DNA of 64,000 nucleotides from CAZLIC01 sp964559535 (lineage in GTDB: Bacteria; Pseudomonadota; Alphaproteobacteria; Rhodobacterales; Rhodobacteraceae). Below the pieces are notes generated by a model. It did not search any database and was not told the origin of the DNA. It worked only from the letters and a program-made list of their open reading frames with translations. Position numbers and translations under genes: made by a program. The stretch spans positions 23,559 to 87,558 of the forward strand of contig CAZLIC010000007.1 of the NCBI GenBank assembly GCA_964559535.1, written 5' to 3'. This document shows positions 25,479 through 34,165 of this stretch, piece after piece. How positions within the stretch are numbered: the first letter of the stretch is position 1; every line of letters starts with the position of its first letter.

Positions 25479-26404
25479 CGGTGCACCTCCTCGGCCGTGC
25501 CCTGGGCGTCGGCGCGGGCCTGCTGGCGGCTGTACAGCATGGTGGGCAGGACCATCAGCACCAGAAGCGCCACCGCCACGGTCGAGGCCATGGGCCAGTC
25601 GCGCGCCACGGCAAACTCATCGGAAATGACGCGGCCGATCATGGGCCGGGCCGCGTCGCCCACCAGTGACGGGATCACCAGCTCTCCGGCGGCGGGGATG
25701 AACACCAGCAGCCCCCCCGCCACGATGCCGGGCCAGGACTGCGGCAGCGTCACGTCGCGGAACACGCGTGCCGGGCGGCTGCCCAGGTCCATCGCCGCCT
25801 CGTTCAGGCTGGGGTCCAGCCGTTCGAGGTTGGCGTAAAGCGGTAGGATCATGAAGGGCAGGTAGGTGTAGACGGTGACCAGGATCACCGCGAAGTTGGA
25901 ATGCATCATCGGGATCGCGCGCAGCGCCCAATCCTCGGGCACCACGGCGTTGTGCCAGCCGGTGAGCATGCGGTTGAACCAGCTGTTCGAGCCCATGAGC
26001 CCCATCCAGGCATAGACCCGCAAGAGAAACGAGGTCCAGAACGGCAGGATGACCAGCATCAGGAGGATGCTGCGGGTGCCGCGCGGCACCCGGGTCAGCG
26101 CCAGCGCCATGGGATAGCCGAGAAGGAGGCAGAGGAGCGTGGCCAGGCCCGCGTTGCCGAGCGAGGTGAGAAAGGCGCGCAGATAGAGCCTGTCGGTCCA
26201 CAGCCGGGCGTAGCCTTCGAGGTTGATGACGGGGTTTTCGCCGCCGAAGCCGAAGGGCGGCGCCGTGGGGGTGCGGGTGGCCACCGACATGGCCAAGACA
26301 ATGAGAAAGGGGATCAGGAAGAAGACCAGGAGCCACAGCATGGGCGTGGCCACCAGCGCGTCGCGCCAGCCGCGGCGATGGAACCATGCGGCGGCGCGGC
26401 TCAT
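25475..26404 (-). CDS. Polyamine-type ABC importer permease, PotB/PotH-like
   Basis: 309 residues, six membrane helices, EAA loop NEAAMDLGSRPARVFRDVTLP (about 195-215). PotB/PotH-like. Start ATG 26404 begins MSRAAAWFHRRGW; the frame is open upstream into the G/C-rich repeat region but that has no coding character. It is separated from the ATPase gene by 367 bases holding large palindromes, the only big gap in the second half of the run. Confidence 0.9.
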   Translation of the reverse strand: MSRAAAWFHRRGWRDALVATPMLWLLVFFLIPFLIVLAMSVATRTPTAPPFGFGGENPVINLEGYARLWTDRLYLRAFLTSLGNAGLATLLCLLLGYPMALALTRVPRGTRSILLMLVILPFWTSFLLRVYAWMGLMGSNSWFNRMLTGWHNAVVPEDWALRAIPMMHSNFAVILVTVYTYLPFMILPLYANLERLDPSLNEAAMDLGSRPARVFRDVTLPQSWPGIVAGGLLVFIPAAGELVIPSLVGDAARPMIGRVISDEFAVARDWPMASTVAVALLVLMVLPTMLYSRQQARADAQGTAEEVHR

Positions 26405-26439
26405 CCGAGGCACTCCCGCGCCTGCGGCTTGGGGGCGGC

Positions 26440-26460
26440 AAGGGGGGCAAAGCCCCCCTT
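26440..26460. repeat. Short G-run/C-run hairpin
   Basis: Perfect 9-bp stem AAGGGGGGC/GCCCCCCTT with an AAA loop (26440-26448, 26452-26460). It may attenuate or stabilise the transcript between the ATPase and permease genes. Confidence 0.6.
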
Positions 26461-26530
26461 GGACCCCCGTGCCAGGGCCCACCCGCGCGCGGGCGCTATC
26501 GCGCAGGCCGTTGCCCGTGCCCCTGACCCC

Positions 26531-26643
26531 GGGGGGCTGTCTGCCCCCCGGCCCCCCCGAGGGTATTTGGACAAAGATGAGAGACGCAAAGTTGATCTCA
26601 CCTTGCGCAAGTACCCTCGGGGGTCCGGGGGCAGACAGCCCCC
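26531..26643. repeat. Long interrupted palindrome
   Basis: Arms of about 33 bases (26531-26565 and 26612-26643) share GGGGGCTGTCTGCCCCC and GAGGGTA with one or two single-base indels; the 46-base centre includes TTTGGACAAAGATGAGAGAC. As RNA this would fold into a very stable stem. It resembles a repetitive extragenic palindrome element rather than a terminator because no T tract follows. Confidence 0.75.
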
Positions 26644-26771
26644 GGCGGCCTGCATTGGAACCACCCTGTCCGGGCTTGCGCCGAGCCGGTTGTGCCGCAG
26701 GCACAGAGGCGAGACCAAAGGCTTGCGCCGAAGGCGCGCGATCCACTTCGCGTCGGTCGGGGCCCGGTGCA

Positions 26772-27920
26772 TCAGTCGGTCAGCAGGATGGCAGCGGCGG
26801 GATCGAACGAGAGCCAGACGGCATCGTCCCAGTCGGCAGGGCGGGCGGAGGTGTCGCCGCGGCGGGCGTTCACCGCGTGGACCGCCATCAGATCGCCCGC
26901 GGGCAGGATCACGCGGTAGAGCGAATCCTTGCCGAAATAGGCAAGGTCCTTGACCCGGCCCTGAACCGAGTTCGGCGCCTCGGGCCGGGTGCGGGAGATG
27001 GCGATCTTTTCGGGGCGCAGCGCCAGCGTGACCTGCTGGCCGGGCGTCAGCCCGGGAACGGCTCGGGCGGTCACGTCGCGCCCGAAGGCGGCGACATGGA
27101 TGGTGGCGGTGGGGCCATCAAGGCTGCGCACGGTGGCGGGCAGGCTGGTGACCGAGCCGATGAAGCCTGCAACAAAGCGGCTGCCCGGGTATTCGTAGAT
27201 TTCGGAGGGCGTGCCCACCTGGCGGACCTGGCCGCGGTCCATCACCGCCATGCGGCTGGCCAGCGTCATTGCCTCTTCCTGGTCATGCGTGACCACGATG
27301 AATGTCACGCCGGTGCGTTCCTGCACCGCCATCAGTTCGAACTGCGTGGCTTCGCGCAGCTTCTTGTCCAGCGCGGCAAGAGGTTCGTCCAGCAGCAAGA
27401 GTTTCGGCTGGCGGGCCAGCGCGCGGGCCAGGGCCACGCGCTGCCGCTGGCCGCCCGAAATCTGGTGCGGCTTCCTTTCGCCGAAGCCCTGCAGCTGCAC
27501 CAGATCGAGCATCGCCTTCACCCGGTCGTCGCGCTGGGCGCGGGTCAGCCGGTCGTGCTTCAGCCCGTAGCCCACGTTCTGTGCCACCGACATGTGCGGG
27601 AACAGCGCGTAGGACTGGAACATCATGTGCACCGGCCGGTCCCAGGGGGGTACGCCCGTCATGTCCTGCCCGTCCAGCACGATGCGGCCCGCAGAGGGGT
27701 CCTCGAACCCTGCCAGCATGCGCAGAAGCGTGGTCTTGCCGCAGCCCGAGCCGCCCAGCAGGGCGAAGATCTCGCCCCGCTCGATCGTCAGCGACACGTC
27801 CTTGACAGCCTCGATGGTGCCGAACCGCTTGGAAACCCGCTCGATGCGCAGGAAGGGCGTGGTCTGCGCGGCGGCAGCCGGAATGCCCGAGGCGATTGCG
27901 GGGGGGGCGGCTGTCTGCAC
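26772..27920 (-). CDS. Polyamine-type ABC importer ATPase, PotA/PotG-like
   Basis: 382 residues from GTG 27920, which lies 5 bases after the binding-protein stop with AAGGCAGG upstream; no ATG is available near the conserved start. Walker A GGSGCGKTT (56-64), signature SGGQRQRVALARAL (about 153-166), Walker B LLLLDEP (about 173-179), H-loop VTHDQEEA, and a C-terminal TOBE-type regulatory domain from about 260. Drives uptake by the two downstream permeases. Confidence 0.92.
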   Translation of the reverse strand: MQTAAPPAIASGIPAAAAQTTPFLRIERVSKRFGTIEAVKDVSLTIERGEIFALLGGSGCGKTTLLRMLAGFEDPSAGRIVLDGQDMTGVPPWDRPVHMMFQSYALFPHMSVAQNVGYGLKHDRLTRAQRDDRVKAMLDLVQLQGFGERKPHQISGGQRQRVALARALARQPKLLLLDEPLAALDKKLREATQFELMAVQERTGVTFIVVTHDQEEAMTLASRMAVMDRGQVRQVGTPSEIYEYPGSRFVAGFIGSVTSLPATVRSLDGPTATIHVAAFGRDVTARAVPGLTPGQQVTLALRPEKIAISRTRPEAPNSVQGRVKDLAYFGKDSLYRVILPAGDLMAVHAVNARRGDTSARPADWDDAVWLSFDPAAAILLTD

Positions 27921-27925
27921 GCGCG

Positions 27926-29026
27926 TCAGCCTGCCTTGATCTGCGTCCAGGCGCGCAGGATCTCGCGGTCCTGCTCCTCGGTCTGGGGGGTGGTGGTGTA
28001 CATGCGGCTCAGGGTTTCCGCATCCGGGTAGACGGCAGGGTCGGAGGTGATGGCCGGGTCGACCAGCGGTGTCGCCGCCGTGTTCGGGTTGGCATAGCCG
28101 GTGTAGTTGGTGCAGGCCGCGATCACCTCGGGGCGCAGGAGGTAGTCGAGGAAGGCATAGGCGTTGTCGGTGTTGGCGCCGTCGGCGGGCAGGCACCAGA
28201 AATCGAACCAGGTGGGCGCACCGGTTTTCGGCACGAAATAGGCAAGGTTCAACGCGATTCCCGCCTCGGCTGCGCGGGCCTTGGCCACGCCATAGTCGCC
28301 CGACCAGCTGTTGGCGACGCACAGCTCGCCGTTCGGAACCGCCGTCGTGAAGTTCGAATTGTCAAACGTGGTGATGTAGGGCCTGATATTCGCGAAGGCC
28401 TCGGCCATCTTGTCGTATTCGGCCGCCCGCGCCGTGTTCGGGTCGATCCCCAGCCAGGACAGCACGGTGAACCCGATGTCGGTCGGGCTGTCGAGGATCG
28501 AGATGCCGCAATCGGCCAGCTTTTCGGCATTGGCCGGGTCGAAGATGGTGGCAAGGTCCGACAGGTCGGCGTCGGGCAGGCGTTCCCGCACCATGTCGAC
28601 GTTGAACATGAACCCGACCGATCCCCACATGTAGGGCATGCCGTGCACGTTGTCGGGATCGTAGCCTTCGCAGATCTTCAGGATGGCGGGGTCCAGGTTC
28701 TTCCACCCTGTCAGCCGTGCGCGATCAAGCGGCCGGTAGATGCCGGTCGAGACAAACTGCGGCAGCGATATGCCCGCCATCAGCACGACGTCATAGCCCG
28801 TCTGGCCCGCCAGCATCTTGGCCTGCATCTCTTCCGACGAGGCGTAAAGGTCGTAGACCACGTCGATGCCCGTCTCGGCGGTGAAATCGGCCAGCGTCGT
28901 CTCGCCGATGTAGTCGGCCCAGTTGTAGACGTTGACGCTGCCCGCCTGCGCCCAGGACGGGCGGACCCAGGGTGCGGCAAGGGCGGCTGCGCCAAGGCCC
29001 AAGGTCCGGCGGCGGTTCAGGTTCAT
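27926..29026 (-). CDS. Periplasmic polyamine-type substrate-binding protein, PotD/PotF-like
   Basis: 366 residues, Tat-type signal (NRRRTLGLG followed by a hydrophobic stretch and SWAQA, about 4-27). The mature start VNVYNWADYIGE is the hallmark of PotD/PotF proteins, where the Trp and Asp contact polyamine nitrogens. This supports an amine-containing substrate for the cluster, though relatives also bind other cations and amino-acid derivatives. It lies between the oxygenase genes and the transporter ATPase. Confidence 0.92.
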   Translation of the reverse strand: MNLNRRRTLGLGAAALAAPWVRPSWAQAGSVNVYNWADYIGETTLADFTAETGIDVVYDLYASSEEMQAKMLAGQTGYDVVLMAGISLPQFVSTGIYRPLDRARLTGWKNLDPAILKICEGYDPDNVHGMPYMWGSVGFMFNVDMVRERLPDADLSDLATIFDPANAEKLADCGISILDSPTDIGFTVLSWLGIDPNTARAAEYDKMAEAFANIRPYITTFDNSNFTTAVPNGELCVANSWSGDYGVAKARAAEAGIALNLAYFVPKTGAPTWFDFWCLPADGANTDNAYAFLDYLLRPEVIAACTNYTGYANPNTAATPLVDPAITSDPAVYPDAETLSRMYTTTPQTEEQDREILRAWTQIKAG

Positions 29027-29059
29027 CGCATGCTCCCCCTGTGTCAGTTTTGCGAAATG

Positions 29060-30271
29060 TTAACCCCGGCCGCCCGTCGCGCAAAGCAAATCCGCGTTCC
29101 TGGCCGCCATGTGTGCCTCGGCCGGCGGTTCCGGAAGGCGCATCACCGGCATCAGCTCGCGCAGCGCATCGTGGTGGCGCTTCAGCCCGTATTCCAGATC
29201 GGACAGGTGGAAGGCGTCAAAGGCAAGGCTCTTCATCGATTCGTCCGACCAGATCGACAGCTGCCGGTCCTCGCGCGAGGTGTCGCGGTCGATCCGCACC
29301 GCCAGATAGCGGGCCAGCCGCTGCTGCCGGGTTTCGCCCGCCCGCCGGTACAGCCGCCCCGTCAGCCGCGTCTTGCGCGGGCCCAGGGGAAGGTCCTGAT
29401 AGAACTGTGCCTCTTCGGGCGTGAAGACGATGACGGCATTGGGGAAAAGGCCGAAATAGCTCCATGACCGCTGGAACCTGGGCGGCATCCAGTCGGGCGC
29501 CTGCGTCAGCTTCAGGTAGTTCTTCACCGACCAGCGCCGCCCCGGTGCATCGCCGAACTGGCCGGTCGAGGACATCAGGTTTCCGGGGAAATAGGCGTCG
29601 TCGTATTTGCGCCCGTACAGATCCTGCAGTGCCGGGTGGGCCATGGCCACGTGATAGCCCTCGTTGTCCACGTCGCGCACCGACTTCCAGTTCACCGGAA
29701 GCTCGCCCTCCCAGTCGCCGAAATCGGCGGGCACGATGTCGGCGGCGCGGTAGGCAGCGAAATCGGCGTCATAGGGGGCCAGCCATTCGGCCACAGGGGG
29801 CTGCGGGCCGGGCTGAAAGCGCAGGAAGATGAAGCCGTGGAACAGCTCCATCTCCACCGGCTTCAACCCCATCTCGCTGCGCTCCATCGGCCCGAAGGTC
29901 TCGGGCCGCGCCGCGCCGCGCAAGCTGCCGTCCAGGTTGTAGACCCAGCCGTGGAACGGGCAGACCATGGCGCCCTTGCAGTGGCCCTTGCCGCCGTCCA
30001 CCACCCTTGCGCCGCGGTGGCGGCAAAGGTTGTGGAACGCCCGCACCGCGCCGTCCTGCCCGCGCATCACCACTGCGCGTTCACCGAACAGGTCGAAGGC
30101 CAGCCAGTCGCCGGGGTTGGCGATGTCGTTCACGTGGCCCGCCACCTGCCAGTGCGTCAGGAACAGCCGGTCGCGTTCCAGGTCGTTCAGTGCCTGCGAA
30201 TGATAGGTCCATCCGGGCAGGCCGCGCCGGTCCCAGCCCTCGGGGATGGCCAGTTTCGTGTGGCGGGTCAT
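29060..30271 (-). CDS. Rieske non-heme iron oxygenase alpha subunit (first of pair)
   Basis: 403 residues. The Rieske [2Fe-2S] cluster is held by C83-x-H85 and C104-x2-H107 (CRH and CPFH). The mononuclear iron site is in RDVDNEGYHVAMAHP, with H207 and H212 and the bridging Asp/Asn at 200-203. Family members remove N-methyl groups by oxidation or hydroxylate rings. Here the neighbours suggest demethylation of an amine. No ferredoxin/reductase gene lies nearby, so electrons must come from elsewhere. ATGA overlap with the upstream oxygenase gene. Confidence 0.88.
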   Translation of the reverse strand: MTRHTKLAIPEGWDRRGLPGWTYHSQALNDLERDRLFLTHWQVAGHVNDIANPGDWLAFDLFGERAVVMRGQDGAVRAFHNLCRHRGARVVDGGKGHCKGAMVCPFHGWVYNLDGSLRGAARPETFGPMERSEMGLKPVEMELFHGFIFLRFQPGPQPPVAEWLAPYDADFAAYRAADIVPADFGDWEGELPVNWKSVRDVDNEGYHVAMAHPALQDLYGRKYDDAYFPGNLMSSTGQFGDAPGRRWSVKNYLKLTQAPDWMPPRFQRSWSYFGLFPNAVIVFTPEEAQFYQDLPLGPRKTRLTGRLYRRAGETRQQRLARYLAVRIDRDTSREDRQLSIWSDESMKSLAFDAFHLSDLEYGLKRHHDALRELMPVMRLPEPPAEAHMAARNADLLCATGGRG

Positions 30272-31380
30272 GGTGTTGTCTCCATGCGGGAAAGCACCCA
30301 GCGGTGGAACCGGTGGATGTCGAACTCTTCGGGCATCAGCGTGCCGCGAGTGAACGAAGGCGACCGGATGCCGCGCTGGTTCACCTCGGCTGCCCAGCCG
30401 TCCTCGTCCATCACCGTCAGGGCAAAGGAGGCGACCCGCGCGGCATCGAAACCGGGCTGGGCCAGCGTGGCAGCGGGGAAGTACCACTCGGCGGTCAGCC
30501 GCGTGGTTTCCGGACCCGTCGGGTCCAGCCGGACAGCGCGGACGTAATCGACATGCGCCACCACGTACATTGTGGGGTACAGCGTGACGAAGGTGTAACC
30601 CGCGTTTTTCTGCTGTTCTGTCAGGGTGTTGAACGTCGGGCCGCAGGGCTGGCCATCGGGCGTCCAGGTCACGGCGCCGGGTTTCAGCACGGGCACGCCG
30701 GGGGCGCCGTCGGCAGCCTCGGCCGGTGACATGATGCCCTGGCGGTAGATCGGCACCATATCGCACAGGCTGGGATGAATGCCCGGGCAATGCAGGCATT
30801 CGTTGTAGTTCTCCCAGAAGACCTTCCAGTTGCAGGCCAGATCGCGGGTCACGCGGTGACCGGTGACCAGGCTGTGCATCGGCCAGTTGTCCAGCGCATG
30901 CAGCCCCATGTCTGGCGCCAGCGGGCCGGGGGCGGCCGACAGGTTCAGGAACAGGAACCCCGCCCATTCGGCAAGTGCGACGGGGTGCAGGCCATGCGCG
31001 CCGGCGTCGAAATCGCCGGTGGGCCGGGCCGGGCCGGTGCCGACCAGCGCGCCGGTGTCGGCCCGGTAGGCCCAGGCGTGATAGGGACAGCGCACCAGCC
31101 TGCCCACCGTCGTTTCCGCCGCGCAAAGCTCGGCGCCGCGATGGCGGCAGCTGTTGTGCCAGGCCGCCGCCTGCCCCTCGGGCGTGCGCAGCAGCAGGAC
31201 CGGCGCGCTGCCGATGGTCAGCGGCCGCTGCGTTCCGGCAGGCAGGTCGGCCGCGCGGCCCGCGCAGATCCATTCGCGGGCAAAGATTGCCCGCTGTTCC
31301 TGCGCGTACCAGTCGGGCGACAGGTAGGCCGCGCGGGGCAGGCCGGGCGGGCAGTGCGGCAACAGGGGCGAGGCATCCAT
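30268..31380 (-). CDS. Rieske oxygenase, glycine-betaine-monooxygenase-like (second of pair)
   Basis: 370 residues. Rieske ligands C78-x-H80 and C98-x2-H101; iron-site motif WENYNECLHCPGIHP with H197 and H202, typical of the GbcA/choline-oxygenase-like group, which act on quaternary ammonium compounds. It is only distantly similar to the oxygenase encoded next to it (D-x2-N-E-x-Y-H versus E-N-Y-N-E-C-x-H at the iron site), so the pair is not a recent duplication and probably does two steps. One-base TGATG overlap upstream. Confidence 0.9.
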   Translation of the reverse strand: MDASPLLPHCPPGLPRAAYLSPDWYAQEQRAIFAREWICAGRAADLPAGTQRPLTIGSAPVLLLRTPEGQAAAWHNSCRHRGAELCAAETTVGRLVRCPYHAWAYRADTGALVGTGPARPTGDFDAGAHGLHPVALAEWAGFLFLNLSAAPGPLAPDMGLHALDNWPMHSLVTGHRVTRDLACNWKVFWENYNECLHCPGIHPSLCDMVPIYRQGIMSPAEAADGAPGVPVLKPGAVTWTPDGQPCGPTFNTLTEQQKNAGYTFVTLYPTMYVVAHVDYVRAVRLDPTGPETTRLTAEWYFPAATLAQPGFDAARVASFALTVMDEDGWAAEVNQRGIRSPSFTRGTLMPEEFDIHRFHRWVLSRMETTP

Positions 31381-32555
31381 CAGAATACTCCCGGCGGGGT
31401 GGCACGGCGGCGGTCGGGCAGGAAGAACGGCCGCGGAACCACTGCCGCTTTCAGCATCAGCTTTTCATAATGCAACTCGCGCATGGCATAAATCTCGACC
31501 CAAAGGTCGTTTCCTTGCACAAATCGAGCCTTGACCTGCGCTATGGCGATATTGGCCTTCAGCGTGGGCGACCATGCGGCGGCGGTGATTGTGCCTGCTT
31601 CGGACTTCTGCTTGTGGTACAGAATGGCGCCTTCGGCCGGGATGTTGCCGGGGATGTCGAGGCCCACCAGCGCCCATTCGCTGCCTTGTTCCCTCTCGCG
31701 CAGCAGGGCGGCGCGGCCGGTGAACGGGCCCTTGTCCCAGCCGATCATCCAGTCGAGCCCCAGTTCCAGCGGCGACCGCGCGCGGTTGGCGCGCACGGCG
31801 TGCTGCACGGGGGTAAAATCCAGCCCGGCGACAATAAAACCGGCCTCGAGCCGCGCGATGTTCAGCGCATCGCTGCCGATGGGCCGGATGCCCCAGGGCG
31901 TGCCCTTTTCCATCAGAAGGTCCCACAGGGCCAGCGCATCGGCGGGATCACACCACAGTTCGTAACCCAGATCGCCGGTGAACCCGGTGCGGCTGACCAT
32001 CAGGCCGCGGCCGAAGGGGAAAGTCTGGCAGCGGAAGGACTTCAGACTGTCAATATCGAACCCTGCCGCCCGCAGCACGCTGGCGCTGCATGGCCCTTGC
32101 AGGGAAAGCGATGCAATATCATCGGTTTCCTCGCGGACTTTCACGTCATACCCGAAGGCCGAGTCCAGCAGCCACGGCAGGTGCCGTTCCTGGCAGCAGA
32201 TGCGGAAATCGGTGGGCGAGAGGCGGAACAGCGTGCCGTCATCCACCACCTTGCCCGCATCGTCGCACCAGGCGGTGTAATGGACGCCGCCGGGGGCAAG
32301 CTTGCCCACATCGCGCAGGGTCAGGCGGTTCAGATAGTCCTGCGCGTCCGGTCCGGTGATGCGGTATTTGGTCATCGGGCACAGGTCATAGACCCCGGCT
32401 GCATTGCGCAGGGCCGTGTATTCCATGGCAGAATCGCCATAGCAGAGCGGCGCGGCATAGCCCGCCCAGGGGCCCCAGCGGAACTGCAGGCACAGGGGCG
32501 CGGTGCGCGGGTGGAAATGTGTGGGGCGCAGCGGGGTGCGGTAGTGCGTGGTCAT
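31380..32555 (-). CDS. GcvT/DmdA-like folate-binding methyl-transfer protein
   Basis: 391 residues of the aminomethyltransferase (GcvT) fold. Visible marks are MTKYRITGPDAQDYLNRL (about 81-98), the folate-site region SRTGFTGDLGYELWCDP (about 190-206) and the late GFTG/ITSG-type turn in AGTITAAAWSP. Relatives include glycine-cleavage T protein, sarcosine/dimethylglycine demethylating enzymes and DMSP demethylase DmdA, all passing a one-carbon unit to tetrahydrofolate. In this operon it would take methyl groups off the imported compound or an oxidised intermediate. Confidence 0.85.
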   Translation of the reverse strand: MTTHYRTPLRPTHFHPRTAPLCLQFRWGPWAGYAAPLCYGDSAMEYTALRNAAGVYDLCPMTKYRITGPDAQDYLNRLTLRDVGKLAPGGVHYTAWCDDAGKVVDDGTLFRLSPTDFRICCQERHLPWLLDSAFGYDVKVREETDDIASLSLQGPCSASVLRAAGFDIDSLKSFRCQTFPFGRGLMVSRTGFTGDLGYELWCDPADALALWDLLMEKGTPWGIRPIGSDALNIARLEAGFIVAGLDFTPVQHAVRANRARSPLELGLDWMIGWDKGPFTGRAALLREREQGSEWALVGLDIPGNIPAEGAILYHKQKSEAGTITAAAWSPTLKANIAIAQVKARFVQGNDLWVEIYAMRELHYEKLMLKAAVVPRPFFLPDRRRATPPGVF

Positions 32556-34006
32556 GCGGCCCCCTTGATGATCGCGCCCGCGGCGTTCCAGCCTGCACTT
32601 CCGGTCAGCCAGCCGCCTGGGTGGCTGCCCGCCCCAGCCAGCCAGAGACCAGGAAGCGGCGTGGCGTAGTGGGCTGTTTCTGGCGTCGGACGCAGGAACA
32701 GCATCTGTTCCACCGATTGTTCGGCCTGATGCCAGCAGCCGCCATCCGGCCCGCCTGCCGCCGCAATATCCGAAGGCAGCGCCAGCTCTGCCTTCTCGAT
32801 CAGCGCCTTGAGCCCCGGCGCGTGGGTTTCCAGCACGCGCAGGCAGTTGGCCAGCAGGGCGTCCCGCGCGGCGTCGGGGTTGGCGGGGGACGGGGGGGCG
32901 GACTGGACAAGCGCCGAGAGCATCATGGGCGCCGCAGGATCAAGCGCGCGGGGCAGCACGATCTCCATCACAGGGTCGGTTGCTATGTCATTGTACTTGG
33001 CGGGATTCCAGGCGTTCTCGACGGCATCGACGGATGGCGCGATCACCAGACGGCCCGCCGTGCTCGCGCCGCGGAAGGCGGGCATGTTCGAAAGCTGCAA
33101 GGTCAGCCGCGCGGTGGTGCCACGGGCGCGGATCTGGCGGGTGCGGGTGAAGAATCCGTTGTCCAGAAGACGGGGGCCGACAAGCTGCAGGAAGGTGGTG
33201 CGCGGGCTGATGGCCGAAACCACGTGCTGCGCCACCAGCGTTTCGCCGCTGGCCAGCACCACGCCCGCCGCGCGGTGGTTCGCGGTCCAGACCTTGGCAA
33301 CCGGGTCGCCCGTGCGGAGGATGACGCCTGCGGCCTGGACGGCCTTTGTCATGGCGGCGATGACGGCGACGGGGCCGCCTTTCGGGAAGCCAAGGGGGCC
33401 GAGGGCCATGCGATTCAAGAGCAGGATCAAGGTGTTGGGCGAGCGCGGGCCGGCATGGGCGCCCAGGCAGGCATCAAGGGCCAGAAGGCCCTGCAGCAAC
33501 GGGTCTGACAGGTCATCTTCGGCCACGTCGGCGACGTTGGTCAGGATCAGGCGCAGAAGGTCGCGGAAGGGCACGGTACCGCGGCGGCGCAGGTTCAGGC
33601 CCAGTTTCGCCAGCGTGCCCCATTCGTTGCCCTTGCCCGACAGCCGCGGGGGCGTCATCGCGTTGAAGGGCGCCAGAGAATCTGCGTGGGATTTCAGCCG
33701 GTTCCACAACGCGGCCCAGGCCGTTGCGTCAGGCCCGTCGGCGCGGGCACCTTGCACGGTGCGATGCGCGCCGATGTCGGACAAAACCGTCGTGGGCACA
33801 TCGGTTGCGGCCCATTCCAGACCGTGACGGGCAAGCTCCATGGCGGCCAGCCGGGCGTCGGGACGGGGGGCGAGGTGGGCCCATTTCGCGGCGCCGCCGG
33901 TCTGCGCGGAACCTTCCACCAGCGTCACCTTGCGGCCGTCTTGTGCCAGACGGAAGGCGCAGGACAGGCCATTGATGCCGCCGCCGATGATGATGACGTC
34001 GGTCAT
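32552..34006 (-). CDS. FAD-dependent oxidoreductase, amine-oxidase/phytoene-dehydrogenase type (second)
   Basis: 484 residues; dinucleotide-binding motif VIIIGGGINGLSCAFRLAQDG (about 3-23) and a C-terminal FAD contact in GLWLAGAGSHPGGWLTG. It is a paralogue of the gene at 34166 (shared GSSTHPGG/GAGSHPGG ending and ISxxDAKRTFL/ISPRTTFL middle) but shorter. Such enzymes oxidise C-N or C-C bonds. Start ATG 34006 (MTDVIIIGGG); ATG 34015 is possible. ATGA overlap with the GcvT-like gene. Confidence 0.86.
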   Translation of the reverse strand: MTDVIIIGGGINGLSCAFRLAQDGRKVTLVEGSAQTGGAAKWAHLAPRPDARLAAMELARHGLEWAATDVPTTVLSDIGAHRTVQGARADGPDATAWAALWNRLKSHADSLAPFNAMTPPRLSGKGNEWGTLAKLGLNLRRRGTVPFRDLLRLILTNVADVAEDDLSDPLLQGLLALDACLGAHAGPRSPNTLILLLNRMALGPLGFPKGGPVAVIAAMTKAVQAAGVILRTGDPVAKVWTANHRAAGVVLASGETLVAQHVVSAISPRTTFLQLVGPRLLDNGFFTRTRQIRARGTTARLTLQLSNMPAFRGASTAGRLVIAPSVDAVENAWNPAKYNDIATDPVMEIVLPRALDPAAPMMLSALVQSAPPSPANPDAARDALLANCLRVLETHAPGLKALIEKAELALPSDIAAAGGPDGGCWHQAEQSVEQMLFLRPTPETAHYATPLPGLWLAGAGSHPGGWLTGSAGWNAAGAIIKGAA

Positions 34007-34099
34007 GCGTCGCACACCGCGCCAGCGTGCGCTGCGTCAAACATCGGGAATTGCTGGGTTTTCCGGATCATGGTGGTGGAGTTCTTCGGTAGTATTCCC

Positions 34100-34118
34100 G
34101 TAGTTGCCTTGCAACTAC
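34100..34118. promoter_or_regulatory. Inverted repeat between the two FAD oxidoreductase genes
   Basis: Perfect 8-bp arms GTAGTTGC/GCAACTAC with a 3-base centre, in the only long spacer (159 bases) of the first half of the run. It could be an operator for an internal promoter or a weak terminator; no T tract follows on the minus strand. Confidence 0.4.
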
Positions 34119-34165
34119 GCGCCGACACGGAAGGACGCGTTAACCAATGGGTGCAAATCGGGGCG

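Larger units (their letters stand above)
26405..26771. other. Non-coding spacer with palindromes between potA-like and potB-like genes
   Basis: 367 bases without a convincing gene. It contains a short hairpin (26440-26460) and a long interrupted palindrome (26531-26643). Spacers of this kind, with GAGGGTATTTGG and CAAAGATGA-like segments, are familiar intergenic repeats in Rhodobacterales; that recognition is from memory and should be checked by search. Confidence 0.7.
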
